NCBI RefSeq assembly: GCF_036013745.1
Contig: NZ_CP107880.1
Location: forward strand, 2,418,001 to 2,482,000
Length of the DNA: 64,000 bases
From: Streptomyces sp. NBC_00483
Lineage (GTDB): Bacteria > Actinomycetota > Actinomycetes > Streptomycetales > Streptomycetaceae
Direction of reading: 5' to 3'
Shown here: positions 1 to 7,825 of the stretch, piece after piece
How the letters are laid out: each line of letters opens with the position of its first letter
Numbering within the stretch: position 1 is the first letter of the stretch
The notes under the pieces: model-generated
Told to the model about the DNA's origin: nothing
Seen by the model: only the letters and a program-made list of their open reading frames with translations
Database searches by the model: none
Position numbers and translations under genes: made by a program

Positions 1-1406
1 CCGGTGACGCCGTGCTGACCGATCGCATCCTGCTGACCGGCGTCGCCCTGCTCACCGACGCCCGGCTGCTGCTCGGCCGTGCCCTGCGAGCCGGCCACGC
101 CTTCCGGACCGGTGCCCGCCTGCCGGCCCACGACAGCCTGCTGGCCGACGGCGCCCTGTTCGGCAGCAGCGTACTGGGCGGCAACGTCCTGCTGGGCGGC
201 CCCGCCCGCGTGCTCGGCAGCGGCGTGCGGTTCCGCGGCACCCTGCTCAGCAGCATGCTGCGCGGCAGCGCTCTGCTGACCGGTGCCGGTCTCCTGCGCG
301 CCGGCGCCCTGCTGATCGGCCATGGCCTCGTGCTCGGCACCAGCCTGCGGGCCGGGTTCGCCCGGCTGCTGCCCGGCGGCGTCCTGCGGCCCCACGGCAC
401 CCTGCTGACCGGCTGCTGCCTGGCGGCCGGTCGCGTCCTGCTGACCGGCTGCCACCGCCTGCGCTCCGGCGCCCTGCTGATCGGCCCCGACCTCATGCGC
501 GGCAGCGGCCTGCTGGTCGGCGATGCCCTGTTGGCCGGACGCGGCGTACGCGGCGTACTGCTCGTCCACATCGGCCTGCTGCTGAGCGACGACCTGCTCA
601 CCGACGCCGGCGTACTGCTCCGCCACACCCTGCTCGGCGGCGACGCCCTCCTGCTCCTCCGGGAGCGGCGGGACCACCATCGCCTGCGGCGGGGTGGGGG
701 CCAGGTGCGGGGTCGTGGGGACGATGCCGTCCACCGGGACGAACTGGCCGAGCGTCTGGTCCGCGGCGGGCTGCTGGGCGTACCCGTGCGGGGCGTAGTC
801 CTGCTGCTGCGGGTAGTCGTAGCCGCCCTGGCCCTGCTCGTGCGCGGCGTACGGGGCCTGGCCCGCATACGCGCCGACCGGCATCGACTCGGCGCCGACC
901 TGGGCGAACTCCTGGGCGTGCGCGGGCGTTTCGGGCTGCGCGTACTGCGGAGCGACCGTTTCTGCGGGGGTTGCCTGCTGCTGCGCCTGGGCCGGCTGCC
1001 ACGGGGCCGCGCCCTGCGGCGGGATGTCCAGGTACTCCGGGCCGGTGGTGGGCGGGCCCGACTGGCGGGTCGGCATCGGGTTCTGCTGGGCGGGGCCGCG
1101 GTCGGCGAGCGAGCGGACGGGGCTGCCGTTGGTGTCCGGGACGGCCGGTCCCATGTGCAGCGGACGACGGGGCTGGGACTGGGCCTGGGGCTGGGCGTAC
1201 TGCTGGCCCTGTCCCTGGCTGTGGTCCGTGGCCTGCTGTCCCCAGGCGCCCTGCGAACCGGGCATCAGGAGGATCTCGTCGTCCTCGGCCGTGGCGTCTG
1301 CGGGATCGAGGTAGGTGTACGCGCCGGGTGCGGGAACGCCCGGCGGCTCCGCCGTGCCTGCGTCCTCCGGCAGCCCTTCGCCCGGAACTTGACCGGTGTC
1401 GGTCAT
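1..1406 (-). CDS. N-terminal part of a large Q/A/G-rich protein, probably the extension of a CobT-type enzyme (runs off the left edge)
   Basis: The frame opens at an ATG at 1406 preceded by GAGGGGT about six bases upstream and stays open to the window edge (468 codons). The first 60 residues are acidic and include AYTYLDPAD and EDDEILLMPG. Residues about 60-270 are rich in Q, P and Y. From about residue 270 to the edge the chain is a degenerate pentapeptide-like array of A, G, E and Q, for example DAGQQDAIGQHGV. No catalytic domain is visible here. It lies downstream of cobL on the same strand. In Streptomyces the neighbouring gene of this type is, as I recall, annotated as nicotinate-nucleotide-dimethylbenzimidazole phosphoribosyltransferase with a long disordered N-terminal extension. 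That identity is inference: only the extension is in the window. The opposite strand carries a long codon-aligned open frame, which is a shadow of the repeats. Confidence 0.6.
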   Translation of the reverse strand, partial: MTDTGQVPGEGLPEDAGTAEPPGVPAPGAYTYLDPADATAEDDEILLMPGSQGAWGQQATDHSQGQGQQYAQPQAQSQPRRPLHMGPAVPDTNGSPVRSLADRGPAQQNPMPTRQSGPPTTGPEYLDIPPQGAAPWQPAQAQQQATPAETVAPQYAQPETPAHAQEFAQVGAESMPVGAYAGQAPYAAHEQGQGGYDYPQQQDYAPHGYAQQPAADQTLGQFVPVDGIVPTTPHLAPTPPQAMVVPPLPEEQEGVAAEQGVAEQYAGVGEQVVAQQQADVDEQYAAYAASGQQGIADQQAAAAHEVGADQQGAGAQAVAAGQQDATGRQAAAGQQGAVGPQDAAGQQPGEPGPQAGAEHEAMADQQGAGAQETGTGQQSAAAQHAAEQGAAEPHAAAEHAGGAAQQDVAAQYAAAEQGAVGQQAVVGRQAGTGPEGVAGSQGTAEQQPGVGEQGDAGQQDAIGQHGVT

Positions 1407-1780
1407 GCCTACCCCTCGCCCATCGAATGAGAACTTCCTGGCCGCCCCCGGCCGTCCGCCGGAACTGCGAGCACCTTCATGCATCACTGTTTCGCTGTCC
1501 GGGGCGACGCTTCGACCGCCCGTCAACAAGAACGAGCGCACGCGCCGCGCGGCACGAACCGCTCCGGACAACAGGCATTGTCCCGGTCGGACCGCGGCCA
1601 CGGAACGTAGTTCGACCATGGCCTTCTGTGGACTGCGCCACGTTGCGCGTCCTCCGGTCGCTGCCGTACCACACGCACCTCAAAAGTGGTGCGTTTTCGG
1701 GACATTGGCGTACGAAGAGCCGAACGTCCCGGTGCGGTACAACGATCGGCCAGCCTACCGCGCGCGGCGCGGCGCCCGGG
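1407..1780. other. 374-bp intergenic region between cobL and the Q-rich gene
   Basis: No gene, convincing terminator or promoter was recognised. It should hold the promoter of the downstream minus-strand Q-rich gene. I looked for the conserved cobalamin-riboswitch B12 box (GCCACTG) on the minus strand and did not find it. Confidence 0.4.
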
Positions 1781-2995
1781 TCACGGGTGGCGGACGGGAA
1801 GCCGCCCCGAGAGGAGGAACCCCACGGTCCGCTCCTTCTCCGTCCAGGCGCGAGTGTCCAGTTCGACGGATTGCAGGAGGGCGCACTCGACGTCGTATCC
1901 GTGCTCCGTCAGGTCCCTGCCGATGAGTTCGGCGGCATCGCGTGTCGCGGCGTGCGTGACGATGCGGGCGGGGCGCCGGTCCGCGACGGCCGAGACGACG
2001 GCCGCTCCCCCGCCGCCGACGCGGACGACGTCGGGCTCCGGGAGGTCTTCGAGGACGTGCGGTGCGGTGCCGTGGACGATCTGGACCTGGATGCCGAAGC
2101 GGCGGGCGACGGCGAGGGTGCGGGCGCAGGCGTCGGCGTCCCGGTCGACGGCGATGACGGCGGCGCCGAACCGGCCGGCCTCCGTCGTGAACGCCCCGCT
2201 GCCGCAGCCGATGTCCCACACGAGGTCGCCCGCGCGCGGGCCCAGGCGGGCGAGTTGGGCGGCGCGCAGCTGTTCGGTCTCGCCCTCGCCGAACGGTCCC
2301 GCGTACTCCTCGGCGGGCAGCGCCCAGCCGCGCGGTCCCGCGTCGGGGTCGCCGCCTGCCAGCCAGTTGCCGCTCGTGGGGGCGCCGGTGACCGGTCCCC
2401 CGATGACGATGACGACATTGGGGTCGCGCCACGCGTGGTCGGCGGCCTTGTCGGAGGTGACGACGGTGACCTGTTCGCGGTCGGTGCCGAGTTCCTCGCA
2501 GATGACGAAGGTGCGATGGACGCCCTCAAGGAGCAGGCCCAGTTCGGCGGGGCCGGCGCCCGGTGAGGTGAGGACGGCGACCTTCGTGTGGGCGCGGCAC
2601 ACATTCACCGCGCGTCGCAGGGTGCGGCGGTGTGCGACGACCACCTGTGCGTCGTCCCATGGCATGCCCGCGCGGGCGAACGCCTGGGCGACCGAGGACA
2701 CGGCGGGCACGACCTCGACCTCGAGGCCGTACTGGGGCGCGCGCAGGGTGCGTACGACGCCGAAGAAGCCGGGGTCGCCGTCCGCGAGCACGACGGCCGT
2801 GCCGCGGTGGCCCGCGATGCGGCGGGCGGCGAGGGCCACGCTGCCGAGCCGGACGCGCTCGGCGCGCTCGGGCACCTCGGGCAGCGCCAGGTGGTGCGCG
2901 GCGCCCGCCACGAGCGTGGCCGCGCCGAGTGCTGAGCGGGCCGCGTCCGTCAGCGGCGAACCGTCCCAGCCGATCACCGTGACCCGGTCGGCCAT
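1781..2995 (-). CDS. cobL: Precorrin-6Y C5,15-methyltransferase (decarboxylating), CbiE-CbiT fusion
   Basis: This cobalamin-biosynthesis enzyme methylates C5 and C15 of precorrin-6Y with S-adenosylmethionine and decarboxylates the C12 side chain. At 404 residues it is close to the fused CobL family (about 410). Residues 1-200 are the CbiE-like tetrapyrrole methylase, with the GDPGFFG loop at 73-79. Residues about 205-404 are the CbiT-like Rossmann methyltransferase, with SAM motif I DIGCGSG at 261-267. The ATG at 2995 has AGGAG nine bases upstream. The next gene on the same strand is probably a CobT-type corrinoid gene, so a small B12 cluster is likely. Domain assignment is strong; coupling to the downstream gene is inferred from strand and order only. 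Confidence 0.94.
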   Translation of the reverse strand: MADRVTVIGWDGSPLTDAARSALGAATLVAGAAHHLALPEVPERAERVRLGSVALAARRIAGHRGTAVVLADGDPGFFGVVRTLRAPQYGLEVEVVPAVSSVAQAFARAGMPWDDAQVVVAHRRTLRRAVNVCRAHTKVAVLTSPGAGPAELGLLLEGVHRTFVICEELGTDREQVTVVTSDKAADHAWRDPNVVIVIGGPVTGAPTSGNWLAGGDPDAGPRGWALPAEEYAGPFGEGETEQLRAAQLARLGPRAGDLVWDIGCGSGAFTTEAGRFGAAVIAVDRDADACARTLAVARRFGIQVQIVHGTAPHVLEDLPEPDVVRVGGGGAAVVSAVADRRPARIVTHAATRDAAELIGRDLTEHGYDVECALLQSVELDTRAWTEKERTVGFLLSGRLPVRHP

Positions 2996-3116
2996 CGTCG
3001 TCAGTCTCCTGGGTGTGCTCGGGTACGTACGTGCCCATACGGCACGGAGGTCGGGGGTGCCGCCGGGATCGGGGCACCGTGAGCGTACCTGCCCGGACTG
3101 TCCATCGCCCGTGAGG

Positions 3117-3755
3117 TCAGTTCCAGTCCGAGAAGGCGGTGAAACCCCCGGCCTCCGCCAGTTGCTCGGTGACGCCCTCGAGGTCCTCGGGCAGCAGGCT
3201 CCACACGATGAAGTCCGTACGGGCCTCGGCCAGGCCGCCGTCCTCGGTGCGCGTACGCGCTATGCACGCGTTGCGCAGTACGCCCTCGCTGATGCAGCCG
3301 ATCTTCTGGGCGACCTGCTGGGCCGCGGTGTTGTCGGCGGCGGTGCGCAGTTCGATGCGCTCCAGGTGCTGGTTGCGGAAGAGCCACTGGGCCGTGGCGA
3401 GCGCGGCCTCGGACGCGTAGCCCTCGCCGCGCGCCCAGGGAGCGACGATGTACGAGAGCTCGGTGGACCGCACGTGCCAGTTGGTGTGGGTGAGCCGGAT
3501 GGTGCCGACGAGCCGCTGGGTGAGGAACTCGGTGACGGCGAGGTCGAGTCCGGCGCCGCGCGCCCGCCGCCTCGGCACGCCCTCGGCGATCCAGCGGCGG
3601 GCACCCTCCTCCGTGAACGGCTGCGGCACCGAGGTCCAGGCGGTGACCAGCTCGTCGTTCATCATCTCCGTGAGCGCGGGTACGTCGTCCTCGTCGAGCG
3701 GACGCAGCACCAAGCGCTCCGTGCTGATGGAGATCTCGGGGAAGGTGTTCGTCAT
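3117..3755 (-). CDS. GNAT N-acetyltransferase, RimJ/RimL type
   Basis: A 212-residue protein opening with ISTERLVLRPLDEDDVPAL, the usual start of RimJ/RimL-like acetyltransferases. The acetyl-CoA site lies around residues 108-118 (APWARGEGYASEA, a variant of the R/Q-x-x-G-x-G/A motif), followed by the ELRTAADNTAAQQVAQKIG helix. It would transfer acetyl from acetyl-CoA to an amine; the substrate (ribosomal N terminus, antibiotic or small molecule) cannot be read from sequence. The ATG at 3755 follows GGAG with a 7-base gap. It stands alone between cobL and the met terminator, 121 bp upstream of cobL on the same strand, so cotranscription with cobL is possible. Confidence 0.85.
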   Translation of the reverse strand: MTNTFPEISISTERLVLRPLDEDDVPALTEMMNDELVTAWTSVPQPFTEEGARRWIAEGVPRRRARGAGLDLAVTEFLTQRLVGTIRLTHTNWHVRSTELSYIVAPWARGEGYASEAALATAQWLFRNQHLERIELRTAADNTAAQQVAQKIGCISEGVLRNACIARTRTEDGGLAEARTDFIVWSLLPEDLEGVTEQLAEAGGFTAFSDWN

Positions 3756-3844
3756 GCGCCGCTCCGTAACCTTCGTTGGCCTTCTACCTTCGCGTCGGGC
3801 CTCGTGAAGTGCCCAGCATGCAGCATGAAGGCACGTAACTGCAC

Positions 3845-3880
3845 ATGGGGGCCGCCCCTGTTGCCAGGAGCGGCCCCCAT
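3845..3880 (-). terminator. Strong hairpin terminator after the metNIQQ operon
   Basis: A 16-bp stem with one mismatch: ATGGGGGCCG pairs with CGGCCCCCAT, extended by CCCCTG against CAGGAG around a TTGC loop. It lies 22 bp past the stop of the last met gene and upstream of the GNAT gene. No long T-run follows, as is normal in Streptomyces. Confidence 0.8.
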
Positions 3881-3902
3881 GGAAGGGCGTCGATCGGGTC
3901 CC

Positions 3903-4712
3903 TCAGACGGGGAGCACCGAACCCTTGTACTTGGTCTCGATGAACTTCTTGACCTCGGGTGAAGTCAGCAGCTTCGCCAGCTTCTTGACCCGCGGGTCGT
4001 CCTCGTCGCCCTTCTTGACGGCGAGAATGTTGTTGTACGGGTTGTCCTGGACCGACTCCAGAAGGATGGCGTCCTTCTTGGGGTTCAGTCCCGCGTCCAT
4101 CGCGAAGTTGTTGTTGACCGCGGCCACGTCGACGTCGTCCAACGAGCGGGGCAACTGGGCCGCTTCGAGCTCCTTGAACTTCAGGCCCTTGGGGTTCTTC
4201 GCGACATCCTTGGGCGTCGCGTTCAGGCCGGCGCCCTTCTTGAGCCCGATCACGCCCTGGGAGGCGAGGAGTTCGAGCGCCCTGCCTTCATTGGTGATGT
4301 CGTTCGGCAGCGCGACGGTCGCCCCGTCGCGCAGCTTCGTGACGTCCTTCGTCTTCTTGGAGAAGAAGCCGAGCGGCGGCAGATAGACCTGGGTGACCGG
4401 CGTGAGCGTCGTGCCCTTGGACTTGTTGAAGTCCTTCAAGTACGGCGTGTGCTGGAACAGGTTGGCGTCGAGCTCGCCCTGCTGGAGCGCGGTGTTCGGC
4501 AGGACGTAGTCCGTGAACTCCTTGATCTCCAGGTCGAGTCCGGCCTTCTTGGCCAGCTTCTTCTGTACGTACGTGAGGACTTCACCGGCCGGGGTCGGGG
4601 TGGCCCCGACGACCAGCTTCTCGCTCGCGTCCGCCTTGTCGCTGCCGCAGGCCGTGAGGCCGAGGACGAGTGCCCCGGCGATCACGGCGGCGGGAATCGT
4701 ATACGTACGCAT
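3903..4712 (-). CDS. metQ: MetQ-family substrate-binding lipoprotein (second copy)
   Basis: A 269-residue NlpA/MetQ solute-binding lipoprotein. The N terminus has a hydrophobic segment ending in lipobox LTAC (Cys about residue 22), so it should be lipidated and held outside the membrane to deliver methionine or a related amino acid to MetN-MetI. The body is diagnostic of the family (VGATPTPAGEVL, FTDYVLPNTALQQGELDANLFQH, VALPNDITNEGRALELL). Its ATG at 4712 overlaps the TGA of the upstream metQ by one base (TGATG) and no Shine-Dalgarno is visible, so translation is probably coupled. The last 94 bp are about 93% identical to the same part of the neighbouring copy, while the rest is more diverged, which suggests tandem duplication with 3' gene conversion. 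Confidence 0.92.
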   Translation of the reverse strand: MRTYTIPAAVIAGALVLGLTACGSDKADASEKLVVGATPTPAGEVLTYVQKKLAKKAGLDLEIKEFTDYVLPNTALQQGELDANLFQHTPYLKDFNKSKGTTLTPVTQVYLPPLGFFSKKTKDVTKLRDGATVALPNDITNEGRALELLASQGVIGLKKGAGLNATPKDVAKNPKGLKFKELEAAQLPRSLDDVDVAAVNNNFAMDAGLNPKKDAILLESVQDNPYNNILAVKKGDEDDPRVKKLAKLLTSPEVKKFIETKYKGSVLPV

Positions 4713-5548
4713 CAGAAGGAGGGGAGCACCGAGCCCTTGTACTTGGTCTCGATGAACTTCTTCACCTCGGGCGACGTCAGGAGCTTCGCGAGCTTCTTGA
4801 CGCGCGGGTCGTCCTGGTTGCCGTCCTTGATGGCGAGCACGTTGTTGTACTCGTTGTTCTTCGTGGACTCCAGGGCGAGGGCGTCCTTGCCCGGGTTGAG
4901 GTCGGCACCGATCGCGTAGTTGCCGTTGATCACCGCGGCGTCGACGTCCTTGAGGGAGCGCGGGGTCTGCGCCGCCTCGACCTCCTTGAACTGGAGGTCC
5001 TTCGGGTTCTTCGCGATGTCCTGCGGGGTCGCGGTGGACTCCGAACCCTTCTTGAGGGTGATCAGGTCATTGGCGGCGAGGAAGCGCAGGGCGCGGCTCT
5101 CGTTGTCGGCGTCGTTCGGGAGGGCGACGGTGCCGCCCTTCTTGATGCCGTCGATCTTCTTGGCCTTCTGGGAGTAGAGGCCGAGCGGCTCCAGGTGAAC
5201 GGTGGCGACCGACTTGAGGTGCGTGCCGTTCTTCTTGTTGAAGTCTTCCAGGTAGGGCGTGGTCTGGAAGTAGTTGGCGTCGACCGAACCGTCCTCGGTG
5301 GCGTTGTTCGGCGTGACGTAGTCGGTGAACTCCTTGACCTCGAGCTTGAGGCCTGCCTTCTTCGCCAGGTTCTTCTTGATGTAGTTCAGAATCTCGGCGT
5401 GCGGGACGGGAGTCGCGGCGACGACCAGCGGGTCGGAGGCCTTGGCCTTGGAGCCTGCATCGTCGTTGCCGGATCCACAGGCCGTCAGACCCAGGGTGAG
5501 GGCGCCGGTGGCGAGGACAGCTGCGGTGATCTTGGTGGTGTTACGCAC
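4712..5548 (-). CDS. metQ: MetQ-family substrate-binding lipoprotein (first copy)
   Basis: A 278-residue MetQ lipoprotein with lipobox LTAC near residue 25 and family blocks VVAATPVPHAEIL, EFTDYVTPNNATEDGSVDANYFQ and VALPNDADNESRALRFL. It is the extracytoplasmic binding component of the methionine ABC importer. I chose GTG at 5548 (VRNTTKITAAV) because AAAGG lies eight bases upstream and the signal peptide starts there; no ATG is suitably placed. It lies 77 bp downstream of metI and overlaps the second metQ by one base. Two binding proteins on one transporter may widen specificity, for example to D- and L-methionine or methionine sulfoxide; that is inference. Confidence 0.93.
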   Translation of the reverse strand: MRNTTKITAAVLATGALTLGLTACGSGNDDAGSKAKASDPLVVAATPVPHAEILNYIKKNLAKKAGLKLEVKEFTDYVTPNNATEDGSVDANYFQTTPYLEDFNKKNGTHLKSVATVHLEPLGLYSQKAKKIDGIKKGGTVALPNDADNESRALRFLAANDLITLKKGSESTATPQDIAKNPKDLQFKEVEAAQTPRSLKDVDAAVINGNYAIGADLNPGKDALALESTKNNEYNNVLAIKDGNQDDPRVKKLAKLLTSPEVKKFIETKYKGSVLPSF

Positions 5549-5625
5549 GAAAAGTGCCTTTCTCCATGGGTGGTGCACCCCGCCGGGTGAGGCGGGAGTC
5601 AGCTCTGTCGTAAAGAAGCTCGGGT

Positions 5626-6369
5626 TCAGCGGGTCTCGGCGTCCGCGGCGGCCGGGCCGCCGGGCAGGAAGCCGAGGAGCGCGCGGAAGCGGACCGGGTC
5701 GCCGCCCTTGCCCGCGCGGCGGTGCAGCACGCGCGCGCCGCTGTCGCCCGCGAACTGGATGAGCGAGATGACGACGGCGAGGATCGCCACCGTGATCCAC
5801 ATCAGGTTGGCCTCGAAGCGCTGGTAGCCGTAGCGGATCGCGATGTCGCCGAGGCCGCCCGCGCCGACGGTGCCGGCCATGGCCGAGTAGCCGATGAGCG
5901 CGACGATCGTCGTGGTGGTCGCCGAGATCAGCGAGGGCAGCGACTCGGGCACGAGGACCTTGCGTACGACGGTCCAGGTGTTGCCGCCCATCGACTGCAC
6001 GGCCTCGATCAGGCCACCGTCGACCTCGCGCACGGACGTCTCGACGAGCCGCGCGAAGAACGGGATGGCGCCGATGGCGAGCGGCACGATGGCGGCCTCG
6101 CGGCCGATGGTGGTGCCGACGACCGCGCGCGTGAAGCCCATCAGGGCGACCATCAGGATGATGAAGGGCATCGAGCGGACGATGTTCACGACCTGCCCGA
6201 TGACCTTGTTCACCAACGCGTTCTGCAGCAGTCCGCCGCGGTCCGTGAGGACGAGGAGCACGCCGAGCGGCAGGCCGACGATGATCGCGATCAGCGTGGA
6301 CCAGCCGACCATGTAGAAGGTGTCCCAACACGCCTGGGACAGCAGCGGCTGCATCTCCGACCAGGTCAC
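5626..6369 (-). CDS. metI: Methionine ABC transporter permease MetI
   Basis: A 247-residue inner-membrane permease beginning VTWSEMQPLLSQACWDTFYM, with five or so hydrophobic segments. The binding-protein-dependent permease (EAA) loop reads EAVQSMGGNTWTVVRKVLVPESLPSL and contacts MetN. IVRSMPFIILMVAL and SATTTTIVALIGYSAMAGTVGAGGLGD-type stretches are typical of MetI. The GTG at 6369 overlaps the TGA of metN by four bases (GTGA). The C terminus has a hydrophilic tail rich in R, G and P beyond the usual 215-230 residues. Confidence 0.93.
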   Translation of the reverse strand: MTWSEMQPLLSQACWDTFYMVGWSTLIAIIVGLPLGVLLVLTDRGGLLQNALVNKVIGQVVNIVRSMPFIILMVALMGFTRAVVGTTIGREAAIVPLAIGAIPFFARLVETSVREVDGGLIEAVQSMGGNTWTVVRKVLVPESLPSLISATTTTIVALIGYSAMAGTVGAGGLGDIAIRYGYQRFEANLMWITVAILAVVISLIQFAGDSGARVLHRRAGKGGDPVRFRALLGFLPGGPAAADAETR

Positions 6370-7406
6370 TTGGTGACACCTTCCTTCAGCAGAGCGGCGG
6401 GCGCGGTGCCCTGGACGTCGACCTGGAGGCCCTGTTCGCGCAGGAAGCCGATCGGCACGACGTTGTCGTCGTAGCGGCCGGGCAGTTCGATGCGCATGCG
6501 GCCGACCTGCTTGCCCGCGACGGTGTCCATCGCGGCGCCGAGGATCGAGATGTCGACGTTGTAGGTGCGGGAGAGCTGCGAGATGACCGGCTGGGTCGTC
6601 GACTCGCCGTGGAAGGTGACGTCGATGACGGTGCGGTCGTCGCCGGAGGCCTCGCCGCTGACCGGGAAGAGCGCGGAGGCGAGTTCGGAGCCGGGCGTCG
6701 CGAGGAGCTCGCTGACGGTGCCGGACTCGACGATCTGCCCGCGCTCCATGAGGGCGGCGGAGTCGCAGACGGTCTTGACGACGTCCATCTCGTGCGTGAT
6801 GAGCAGCACGGTGAGGCCGAGCTGTCGGTTGAGGTCGCGCAGGAGCTGGAGGATCGAGCGGGTGGTCTCCGGGTCGAGGGCGCTGGTCGCCTCGTCGGAG
6901 AGCAGCACCTTCGGGTCGCCGGCGAGCGCGCGGGCGATGCCGACGCGCTGCTTCTGGCCGCCGGAGAGCTGGGCCGGGTAGGACTTGGCCTTGTCGGCGA
7001 GGCCGACCAGGTCGAGCAGTTCCAGCGCCTTGGTGGAACGTTCCTTCCCTGACTTGCCGAGGATCTCCAGCGGCAGCTCGATGTTGTCCTGCACGGTGCG
7101 CGAGGACAGCAGGTTGAAGTGCTGGAAGACCATGCCGATACGGCTGCGCGCCTCGCGCAGTTCCTTGCCTGCGCGCGAGCCGCGGCCGACGAGGGCGGTG
7201 AGGTCCTGTCCTGCGACGGTCACGGTGCCGGAGGTCGGACGCTCCAGCAGGTTCACGCAGCGGATCAGCGAGGACTTGCCGGCGCCGGACTGTCCGATGA
7301 CGCCGTACACCTCGCCTTCGCGCACGTGCAGATCGACGCCGTCGAGGGCGGTGACCTCTCGGCCGCGCGAGCGGTAGACCTTGGTGAGGCCCTTGGTGGT
7401 GATCAC
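6366..7406 (-). CDS. metN: Methionine ABC transporter ATP-binding protein MetN
   Basis: A 346-residue ATPase with Walker A GQSGAGKSS (38-46), signature LSGGQ (147-151), Walker B VLLSDE (167-172), and a C-terminal NIL (ACT-like) regulatory domain from about residue 250 that binds methionine for trans-inhibition in the family. I chose GTG at 7406 (VITTKGLTKVY), where family homology begins; the frame stays open to a GTG at 7508, but the extra residues look non-coding. Only a weak GGAA precedes 7406. It is the first structural gene of metNIQQ. The 400-bp leader upstream holds a Met/Cys-rich short ORF and a hairpin (7655-7741 and 7560-7599). Confidence 0.93.
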   Translation of the reverse strand: MITTKGLTKVYRSRGREVTALDGVDLHVREGEVYGVIGQSGAGKSSLIRCVNLLERPTSGTVTVAGQDLTALVGRGSRAGKELREARSRIGMVFQHFNLLSSRTVQDNIELPLEILGKSGKERSTKALELLDLVGLADKAKSYPAQLSGGQKQRVGIARALAGDPKVLLSDEATSALDPETTRSILQLLRDLNRQLGLTVLLITHEMDVVKTVCDSAALMERGQIVESGTVSELLATPGSELASALFPVSGEASGDDRTVIDVTFHGESTTQPVISQLSRTYNVDISILGAAMDTVAGKQVGRMRIELPGRYDDNVVPIGFLREQGLQVDVQGTAPAALLKEGVTK

Positions 7407-7559
7407 GTGGGTTTCCGTAGCTGTCGAGTGCGCGGCACGGGTGGCGCCGGGCACGGGGCATTCGTTCGGGAACTTGGCTTGAGTTTCCGGGCGCGCGACA
7501 GGTCTCACAGAGGCGGCTGAACCGGTGCGGAGAAGCTGTGCACGGGGCGGACCCGGTCA

Positions 7560-7599
7560 CGTAGGGGGACGGTTTCTCCCTGCGGAGTCACTCCCTACG
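7560..7599 (-). promoter_or_regulatory. Hairpin in the metN leader
   Basis: A 7-bp perfect inverted repeat (CGTAGGG / CCCTACG, 7560-7566 and 7593-7599) encloses a smaller CTCC/GGAG hairpin (7576-7579 with 7584-7587). It lies between the short leader ORF and metN. No T-run follows, so it is not an obvious terminator. It could act with the leader peptide as an attenuation structure; this is inference from position. Confidence 0.35.
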
Positions 7600-7654
7600 G
7601 AACGGGGCGCGCGGGTCTCGCTTCGGGGCGCGAGAACAGGCGTGATGGGGGCCC

Positions 7655-7741
7655 TCAGAAGGCGCACATTCGACACATACAAGCAGCACCGGGCGTCATG
7701 GTCGCCTCGGTCGCAAGGGTGCGGCTGCTCGTCGTGGTCAT
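7655..7741 (-). CDS. Putative Met/Cys-rich leader peptide upstream of metNIQQ
   Basis: A 28-codon ORF (ATG 7741 to TGA 7655). Its last 14 residues read MTPGAACMCRMCAF, with three Met and three Cys, dense for rare amino acids in a GC-rich genome. Two starts are possible: ATG 7741, with a TTTACT -10-like hexamer seven bases upstream that would give a leaderless message, or the internal ATG 7699, with GAGG five bases upstream. The ORF ends about 250 bp before metN and is followed by a hairpin. Ribosome stalling at Met/Cys codons during sulfur amino-acid shortage would be a classic attenuation logic for a methionine importer. No homolog is known to me, so the coding claim rests on composition and position. 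Confidence 0.45.
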   Translation of the reverse strand: MTTTSSRTLATEATMTPGAACMCRMCAF

Positions 7742-7776
7742 GTCGGCAAGTAAAGCAGACGTGAGGACGCGAGAGA

Positions 7777-7807
7777 CCCCTGCCGTCCGCTATTCGGACA
7801 GCAGGGG
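7777..7807 (-). terminator. Terminator after the HAD phosphatase gene
   Basis: Inverted repeat CCCCTGC-C-GTCCG / CGGAC-A-GCAGGGG (13 bp with one mismatch) around a CTATT loop, 18 bp past the stop of the HAD gene. It separates that gene from the met leader. Confidence 0.8.
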
Positions 7808-7825
7808 CCGGTGTTCCAGGTGGGG

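Noticed and set aside
12..1430. 472-codon open frame on the plus strand
   Set aside because: It is codon-aligned antisense to the repeat-rich minus-strand gene, which has a good ribosome site and codon bias; the plus product is a Leu/Arg/Gly mirror of the Q/A/G repeats.
1407..1780. Cobalamin riboswitch upstream of the corrinoid gene
   Set aside because: No B12-box (GCCACTG) or surrounding paired elements were found on the minus strand.
1686..3962. 758-codon plus-strand open frame
   Set aside because: Antisense to cobL and the GNAT gene, with Arg/Ser/Pro/Ala-rich nonsense composition typical of high-GC shadow frames.
7407..7776. SAM riboswitch upstream of metN
   Set aside because: No S-box or SAM-IV conserved core could be seen; the leader ORF and hairpin are a better description.
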